Shown here: positions 57,480-64,000 of the stretch, in pieces
Position numbering within the stretch: position 1 is the first letter of the stretch
How the letters are laid out: each line of letters starts with the position of its first letter
Assembly: GCA_963931925.1 (NCBI GenBank)
Contig: OZ007569.1
Span: forward strand, 44,522,021 to 44,586,020
Origin: Onchidella celtica
Taxonomy: Eukaryota; Mollusca; Gastropoda; Systellommatophora; Onchidiidae
Length of the DNA stretch: 64,000 nt
Direction of reading: 5' to 3'
The notes under the pieces: generated by a model
Told to the model about the DNA's origin: nothing
Seen by the model: only the letters and a program-made list of their open reading frames with translations
Database searches by the model: none
Made by a program: the position numbers and the translations under genes

Positions 57480-58984
57480 TGGGTGTGCCACACGCTCGAG
57501 AAGAACTTACCAACTTACTGACGTTACTGGCATTTTCATTGGGTGATCAAAAAACGAAGAGGCAAACCTCTATTTAGAAAATATTAAGACCCGAGGCTTC
57601 CAATGTGAAATTCTTAAAGCAGTCATTCTGTTGACATGGCAAAAAGTTCCAATGGCGAAAAAAGAACCAGTTTAGTGAGTCTAGCCCTATATAACTTTAC
57701 TACTTAAATGTAGACAAAACAAGCTTTATGTGTATTACGGTGGCTCAACATTAGAGACAAGACAGCGAGAGCACTCTGACGTCATAAAATTTAGAAACCA
57801 GTAGATCGCAATATTTCCGGAATACTACACAACAATGATCACTAGAAACTTTCTGTAGTGTAGGGTTAGCAAAAATACTATCCAGGCGTGGACAATATTA
57901 CCACCTTTCACAGTATGAGTTCCACCGGGATCTGTCGAACTCGGAAGATCAGGGATTTGTGCCTGGGAGGGAGTAGTAGTTTGATCAGCGGGTACTGGGG
58001 CATCCCATACTAACACTGAGTAGGCCGGTGCGCGCGGGAATGGAGACTGCCACTTCCAGGTAGTGAGTGATGTCATACAAATGGTATACGCTCTGAAGTC
58101 CTTCAGTTAACAGATAAGTGACACATTCTATAAAAATTGGGATTCCCGTCTTGATCCTGACATAGCTAGAGAAAGGTTCATTTAATAAAAGGAACTAAGA
58201 TTAACATTCACTGAAAATCATTTTTTGTACCATAATTATCATATTACCCTTTGAAACGGACTATCACTTTTTCCCACATCAAATAGAAGTAATTTTATAA
58301 TAATGCAAATTTACCAAAACAACAGAAAAGATAAAAAGGGTTAGAAATAAAAGTAACGCGCTCACAAATTATATTGTAAAATCTGGGAAAGTGTATCATT
58401 TAAGTAAATTCCCGTGTTAGCTTGAAAACTGAAAGCTTTGGGAGAAAAGAAAAAAAAAAAAAGACTGCATTTTATCTAAATTTATTTATTTACACTGCGA
58501 TTTAACAACAAACGAAACATGTGTTTTGAGAGGAAAACAGCATTTCCCAATGCAGATTGTTGCTTTTTGTTCTTTTCAAATGAATACTTGGATTCTCAGC
58601 TTTCTGTATGTGCTGTTTATTGCAATAATTAAGGAGAATGAAAGGAACGAAACTACGCCTTGTGAAGTTTATTAATTGCCTGCAGTTTTAAGCGTCTCAA
58701 CAGCGAATTGACACGATAATGACCACCAGTCAAAGAGATCTGGGTTTTCAAAAATATATACCTGACCACTGGAAAGCCAATTACTTCAGTGAAAATGTAA
58801 CCTTATTTTCAGTTTTTAAGTATATGAATCAGGGTTTACAATGGCATAGAAAATGATAATGCACTGGCAATATACTGAGTTCCCAGCTCTTCTGTATAAT
58901 CAAATGGCTGTTGCTATGACTGCATTGCTCTGCGTCTATTATTATGATGGAGGATAGTCGTGTAAAGAACGAAAGGCGGCAATT

Positions 58985-59035
58985 ATGTTGCTGCCACTAA
59001 CTAAATGTGGGTGCATATAACATGTTTATTGTGGA
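58985..59035 (+). promoter_or_regulatory. Conserved upstream block of subfamily B (U3 copy)
   Basis: TAAATGTGGGTGCATATA followed by ACATGTTTATTGTGGACA, about 300 bp before the receptor 7 start. Confidence 0.3.
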
Positions 59036-59303
59036 CAGTCTTGAGACGGACATTACCTGTCGGTGCCGCGTTCGTCCACTTTATCTTTGATGAATAGTTT
59101 ACGTAAGGGATAAAAAAAACTTAAACGCGATTTCTCCTTTGATGCTTTTTTTTTTTGCAGTGCTTCTCTACACTGGGAAAGTTTAGAATTCCGTCCTGAA
59201 ATTTCTATCTACATACCAAATAAAGGATTATATCAAAATTTATTCCTTTGCGGGACTTGAAATTTACTAGATTATTCAAGTAAAGAAAACGGATTTAGCA
59301 TTG

Positions 59304-60308
59304 ATGGATGTTTTCACGTTTATTAATATTTCTGTCTCTTTTGTGGGAACTTTACTGAATGTCTCCAACATTCTGGTATTTCTCGGTCAAGATTACAGAA
59401 CAAACAATGTCACTTTGACTTTACTTTCTCTGTCTATCGCAGATTTGTTGACATTAGTCGTCATTTTGGTATATTATTTATTTAATATTTTCCACGTACT
59501 CTTACCAGCAAACCCCGTAAATTATGACGCATTTCGATTGCATCTCTTGACGGCTCTGTCCACAATCTTTTATTCTGTCTCAATTCTGACAACCGTATTT
59601 GTATCACTGGAAAGATGTCTGTGTGTAATCATGCCTCTCCGAGTCCAATCGTTCTTCACGGTACGCCGAACTACAAACATTTTAATATTTATCTGGATGC
59701 TGTGTATTCTAGATTCAGTACCGACAATTGCTGCCTTAAAACTGGCAACGTATTTTGATGAGAATTTCAATATTACAAAGGTCACTGTCGACCAACATCA
59801 GTGGTACCGACAAGAAGATGAGATTCACAGTACTTACTACTCCGTTGTCTCTGTAATTAATGCCGGTGTAATATTTGTCAATACGGTTGTGATGATAGTA
59901 GGACTTCGAAAATCCACACGGTTTCAAAAGCTTGCAGGGCTGAATGCTCAACAGTCCGAAAAAGTCCACGACCCCCCGAGCTCAAACAATGTTGCGAACC
60001 CAAATGAAAACAAAAGGCCAAAAGTAAAAGCGGTGAATTCGAACATGTCAAGAAAATATGTCAGACCAATCATAGTTGTATGTTCAATATCTTGTGTGTA
60101 CCTTGTGTGTAATACACCAACGGTGGTCTTAACAGTTGTGCCTCAGATAGTGCGTGAATTTTACTTTTCAGGCACTCTTGAAGATCTATACAAAATGGTG
60201 AGGGACATTTCGATTTTACTGCACATTGTGAATTCCTCCGCCAATTTCTTTATCTACTTTATCTTCACTAGAAGTTACAGGGACACTTTCTTTAACATTT
60301 TTTTGTAA
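59304..60308 (+). CDS. Receptor 7: rhodopsin-class GPCR, chemosensory-receptor-like (tail clipped by one extra T)
   Basis: A 334-residue receptor in one exon, beginning MDVFTFINISVSFVG. Helix 2 reads SIADLLTL, with the aspartate kept. LERCLCVIMPLRV follows helix 3, NITKVTVDQHQW lies in loop 2, VCNTPTVV is in helix 6 and NSSANFFIY in helix 7. The last residues are FFNIFL instead of FFNVFCKIF: one additional T in a T run at about 60298-60304 creates an early stop, removing four residues including the tail cysteine. All helices are intact, so the product should fold. The clipped tail could alter membrane anchoring or may be an assembly indel. The ATG four bases later (59308) is out of frame, so 59304 is the start. 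Confidence 0.88.
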   Translation: MDVFTFINISVSFVGTLLNVSNILVFLGQDYRTNNVTLTLLSLSIADLLTLVVILVYYLFNIFHVLLPANPVNYDAFRLHLLTALSTIFYSVSILTTVFVSLERCLCVIMPLRVQSFFTVRRTTNILIFIWMLCILDSVPTIAALKLATYFDENFNITKVTVDQHQWYRQEDEIHSTYYSVVSVINAGVIFVNTVVMIVGLRKSTRFQKLAGLNAQQSEKVHDPPSSNNVANPNENKRPKVKAVNSNMSRKYVRPIIVVCSISCVYLVCNTPTVVLTVVPQIVREFYFSGTLEDLYKMVRDISILLHIVNSSANFFIYFIFTRSYRDTFFNIFL

Positions 60309-61533
60309 AATGTTTTGATTTCTCGTGTCACCAGTGGGGAAATACTGAGAAAGTTTTATTAGGATAACTGGACTAATCTTTAGTTTTCCCTTTTTATTTT
60401 CTTTAGCAGAACAGTTTAAAAATATTTAGAAAGTATATATTTATGCATTTGGCCGTGCCTGCAATGCTGTGTTTTTCCTTATTATATATTAAATGGCTCA
60501 GCCTTGTTATACACATTAAGCCTCCAACGTCACAATCGATCACGGAGAGAAGTAAAATATAGTGCCGGCGTCTGTCAGGACATGTTGACAGATAAGATAT
60601 ACGGAGAGCACGTTTCACCATACAGCGGTGTTTGTATCTTGGGTCTAGGTGAGAGATCTGTCTAGTGCCAGCTATGGACAGTCAAGTACTAAAAGTAACA
60701 TGATAAACGTAGCCAATTCGTAGTGAACTGTGACTGGCAATCACTGGTAGTTCTTTTTTTTTTTCATACTTGCAACGTGAAATGCTCACATGTCTAATTG
60801 ATTTTGTATTTTTATATGGAGCACCCAGCACTAAATAACACGTCAGGGGGCCAACAGCACTACGCCGAGGCCCCCGAGAAACAAAGGATCTCAGCCCCAA
60901 ATAACCCATCCATGTATGTTGTCCCCAGGCAGTGAGCTACAATGAACAGGGTTGCCACAAAACAATAGAATTTTAATGGTGTGGAATCACTCCTTTGTTT
61001 TTGAACACCGTGGACTATGGGCTGTCGAGCTTTGTTCTGTATCATGCAATTTTATATAATATATCATATCTTTTGTATTCATGGTTAAAACTCATTTTGT
61101 GGTTCCTGGTGCAGATTATAGTTGTGGGCGTAAGAGCAATCTTCAACTAAACGTAAAACTTCAAAGATAGTTATCTTTATACATAATCTCATGGATTTTG
61201 TGAGGAACGAACCTTAATTGTGTTGATCTTTCACTTGAAAACTTCATTCAGGTAGAGTGATGTACCTCATGATGAGTGTGAGGAAATCCTCAATTTTCTT
61301 GAGGTGCCTTCAATGGCCATTGAGGGTCACGCCAGCCAAGGGATATCATGCCCTGAACTATTTCTTTTTCTTTAAATAGACAGGCGATCGTTGTGCAGTT
61401 CCTTATCCTGTGTTTTTATTGTATGTAATTCTCTGACAATGATGGCCGTGTATACATCTAGCTAATGTCACCTGGCTTTGAGTGACTGTATACTTGTCAT
61501 GCATTCCACATTCTGTCTGCAGATAGTTTAAAT
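60309..61533 (+). other. U3 3' flank of receptor 7
   Basis: Matches the U1 and U2 3' flanks. No gene. A small unmatched stretch, TAACACGTCAGGGGGCC onward (60835-60935), is absent from U1 and may be another small insertion. Confidence 0.5.
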
Positions 61534-61539
61534 TCTTAT

Positions 61540-61975
61540 TGGATGCCTGTGGATGTCTCCGACTGGTTGGGTGAGATCCTGTACAGTGAAGTCCACACTT
61601 TGAGCAGCTCTTTCTCATTTGAATCCAAGTCATCCTCAAATCGGTTTTGACATCCTCAAACATGCAACTTCTATAAGACTATATTATATAGAAGGAAGAC
61701 AAATTCACAGACATACAGGCACCTAGTGATACAGGTCTCCCAACCACTTTAACCGTCTTGGAGCGTCAGCTTCGTCACCAAAAAGACATTTAGTTCACAT
61801 GGCAGAACATCCGCTGTAAAAAACCCCGAAAGACTCTTACGGCTAACTACAGCACGGACAGTGTCCTCTCGAAAGTCAGAAGAACTGCTTCAAAAGAACT
61901 TTGAAATCATCGTTAAAAGTGTTTGCCATTGACCCTGCCTTCTGGAAACTAACTGCCGTGGACAATGTATTCATT
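61540..61975 (-). pseudogene. Jockey-like retrotransposon relic, U3 copy
   Basis: The minus-strand frame EDDLDSNEKELLKVWTSLYR at about 61570-61640 matches the C-terminal DLDSSDKEL segment of the U2 relic. The RNase H part is not recognisable and the rest is heavily decayed. Confidence 0.6.
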
Positions 61976-62690
61976 TCTGTTCATTTTCGTTACAAGTGGT
62001 AGATGTGGTCATGTCTACGTGTATCTTTGTGTTCATATTCTTATAGTAATATCGCTCCATAGTACAACACTATGTATAAACTTTACAAGAATCCATAGTG
62101 TTTTGATGTATCAATAAACTATACATAAAGCACAATGATGAGTTTGGTGAGAAGTAAATTCTGTGTAATATCTGCAGTAAAACTTTCGGCAAGTATACAT
62201 TCAATTTTCTACTGGTGCAATTTTATGTTTTTCAAAGTCTCTCAACTACTTCTGTGTGTTAGATCTCGACGTCAGCGTCGGTCACGCGTTTGTAAACGTT
62301 TAACTTTCATCACTTTTTTTTTTAATTCTTTGGTTTGTGTATTATTGCAGTTATTGCGGAAGGAGTGGGTGAAGTATGGATTTTGCCAGAAACGAGTTTA
62401 GATGATCAATCTCTTGACAATCCTTGTTATTATCTTTGTGCATGTTAATTCTGTTGATCATTAATGTCTTTTTAAAAACCCAGAAAATCTTTAAGACCAC
62501 CACAGGACTTAGGACAAAGTTAAAATGATGAAGAAAAAAAAGTTGTTATGTTGTAAAGCCCTGCGTTAGATACAGACAGCTTTTAAAAAGTTACAAGAAG
62601 TCACGAAAAAATAGAAATGAAAAGGACCGGAAATCTGGCGTTTTCTTCCCTGTTGTTTGTTTCTAAAGCCTGGATTTACAACAGTCATAC

Positions 62691-63320
62691 AGTGGCGTCT
62701 AGCAAGGCGGAAATTGGACTTGCACAACAAATCACTCCTGCCACAATTTTTGTTTACAGAAAGATTTAAATTTGAACCTCACTCAGACATCAAATGAGAA
62801 AGTTGAACTAGTATATTATTATAATATTATATGAATTTTCTCTCCTCTCCTTCCCCCTTCCACACATACACACATCTTGCCCCAATTACATCAGCGATTC
62901 ATTAATAATGAAAGAAAATATTTACGACACCACACATGACTCCTTAGCTCTGTCCTGTTACATCAAAGATTCATTAATAATGAAAGAAAAATGTTGCTTC
63001 ACACAACTCCTTAGTTCCGCCCTGGAACATCAACTATTCATTATATTTACGACACAATACACGCGAGCTCTTGGTTCTTCCCTGTTACGGAGAATGACAG
63101 CTACCAGCTTGCCCGCTCTTGAAACACCCAAATATCCCAAAGGAAACAAACGATACGGTAATAAATTCCATTTTCATTCCCACACTCGCTTACCAATGCC
63201 AAACCTGGACCCCGACCAAAACTCTTGAGAGCAAGATCACAACCTGCGAGATGCACGGCTTACGACCGTCACCAAGACCATTATTATAGGATCATAAATA
63301 CAAAGATCAGAGAAATGGTG
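62691..63320. other. Intergenic, with a local direct repeat
   Basis: A block containing TTCATTAATAATGAAAGAAA occurs twice (about 62899 and 62970), with a partial third version near 63032. No supported gene. Confidence 0.5.
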
Positions 63321-63324
63321 TGAA

Positions 63325-63580
63325 CAAATTACACCAGTCCACCGGCACACGGAACAGCAGAGGGTAAAACGGTTTGGACACTTCTTGCGAATGCCCATCT
63401 CTCATGCATACAAAATGCAATTCTCTGAATACAAGGCCTGAGGAAGACCAAGGAAGACTTGGACAAGTGCCTCAAAGTAGCTCTGACGACCCACGGCATT
63501 ACCCCAAGGATGGCTCCCCCAGCTGGCTGCAGAACAAAAAGTCTTTCTTCTTGCGACGCCGCCGGGGGTACAAGCAGAGT
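63325..63580 (+). pseudogene. RTE-like non-LTR retrotransposon RT C-terminal relic
   Basis: On the plus strand, QRVKRFGHFLRMPISHAYK corresponds to the (R/K)-W/F-GH-x-x-RM motif after the RT core of RTE-type elements. It is followed, after a stop and a frame change, by GRPRKTW and THGITPRMAPP, the usual order. Stops and frameshifts show it is dead. Confidence 0.65.
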
Positions 63581-64000
63581 GAAAAACAACCACAACAACA
63601 ACTAAAAACAAATTTTCTTGGAGACACAGGAAACACATCAGTATCTTGTTGGACCATGCTTTATTCTTTGCTCAGTTTCCATTCTGTGATGGCCAGTAGA
63701 AAATATTCCTGGTACAGAATTATAACGCAGAAAGAAAGAAAGATAGTACATTAACTATTTCATTCTATATGATTTAAAAATGTGCATTTTACCTAGACCG
63801 GTGTATACGATTTTCTAACACGGCAGAGTTAATATTAAATGTATAGTCTTAAAAATTCTGTGCACGTTTCGCTGAAGGTGTCGCTGTATAAATTTTGTCC
63901 AGTGAAAACTTCACTCGAAGTAGTAAAATGAAGTACTCCATGCTCAGTGTGAGGAATTCAGTGTGATGCATAACAATTAGCTGGCGGGCCACCAGTCCTG
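63581..64000. other. Intergenic, with partial similarity to receptor-unit flanks
   Basis: About 63900-63960 (GTGAAAACTTCACTC, then GTACTCCATG and GTGTGAGGAA) resembles 22010-22090 and the U2/U3 equivalents. GCGGGCCACCAGTC at the window end resembles 44763-44776. Another duplicated unit may begin beyond the window. Confidence 0.4.

Larger units (their letters stand above)
57480..62690 (+). repeat. Duplicated segment U3 (carries receptor 7)
   Basis: The same order of blocks as U2 and U1. It lacks the Harbinger element and the 480-bp insertion of U2 and the 79-bp insertion of U1, and shares the Jockey-like relic with U2. Similarity fades after about 62690, before any CT array. Confidence 0.8.

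Noticed and set aside
63329..63638. Minus-strand frames of 78-90 codons
   Set aside because: They are antisense to the RTE-like relic, whose motifs read on the plus strand.

Overview
The window looks like nuclear DNA of a gastropod mollusc, probably a heterobranch such as a sea slug. That is an inference. It rests on a family of very short, single-exon, seven-helix receptors of the kind described as chemosensory receptors in Aplysia, Elysia and snails, set in AT-rich, microsatellite-rich DNA with animal transposons (Harbinger, hAT, CR1/L2, RTE, Jockey-like, Ty3-like and tRNA-derived SINE). There is no operon structure, no rRNA and no sign of prokaryotic DNA.

The backbone is a receptor cluster of seven copies in 54 kb. 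Subfamily A has four: an intact gene at 6414-7424 (+), a frameshifted copy at 34243-35278 (-), a truncated copy at 36996-37573 (-) and a multiply broken copy at 42404-43431 (-). Subfamily B has three, all on +: an intact gene at 20091-21104, a copy with a 13-bp net deletion at 50812-51812, and a near-intact gene at 59304-60308 that loses its last few residues to one extra T. The copies sit inside larger duplicated segments. For subfamily B these are U1 (about 19.2-23.1 kb), U2 (about 43.9-55.0 kb, swollen by insertions) and U3 (about 57.5-62.7 kb). For subfamily A, homologous 5' flanks lie beside genes at 6.0, 35.5 and 37.8 kb, and one lies at about 28.0 kb with no gene beside it.

The other main content is mobile DNA. 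The best preserved element is a 4.83-kb PIF/Harbinger transposon (44812-49644) with perfect 37-bp inverted termini and a TTA target duplication. It has an uninterrupted three-exon transposase, and its MADF/BESS partner gene is interleaved with it on the opposite strand. Others are a 1.75-kb LTR element with only gag and a damaged protease (25123-26869), two solo LTRs of one family that both landed in CT-rich arrays (23134-24285 and 30041-31245), a 5'-truncated CR1/L2-like element with an open 445-residue reverse transcriptase (14908-16430), a 411-bp hAT MITE (10050-10460), four smaller inverted-repeat elements, a tRNA-derived SINE, and relics of RTE-like and Jockey-like elements.

Because U1, U2 and U3 are copies of one another, several insertions have natural empty sites here and can be placed in time. 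The Jockey-like relic is shared by U2 and U3 but absent from U1. The 79-bp palindromic element is only in U1. The Harbinger element and a ~480-bp insertion are only in U2. I found no wholly new system. The most noteworthy items are the intact, interleaved Harbinger transposon and the birth-and-death record of the receptor cluster.
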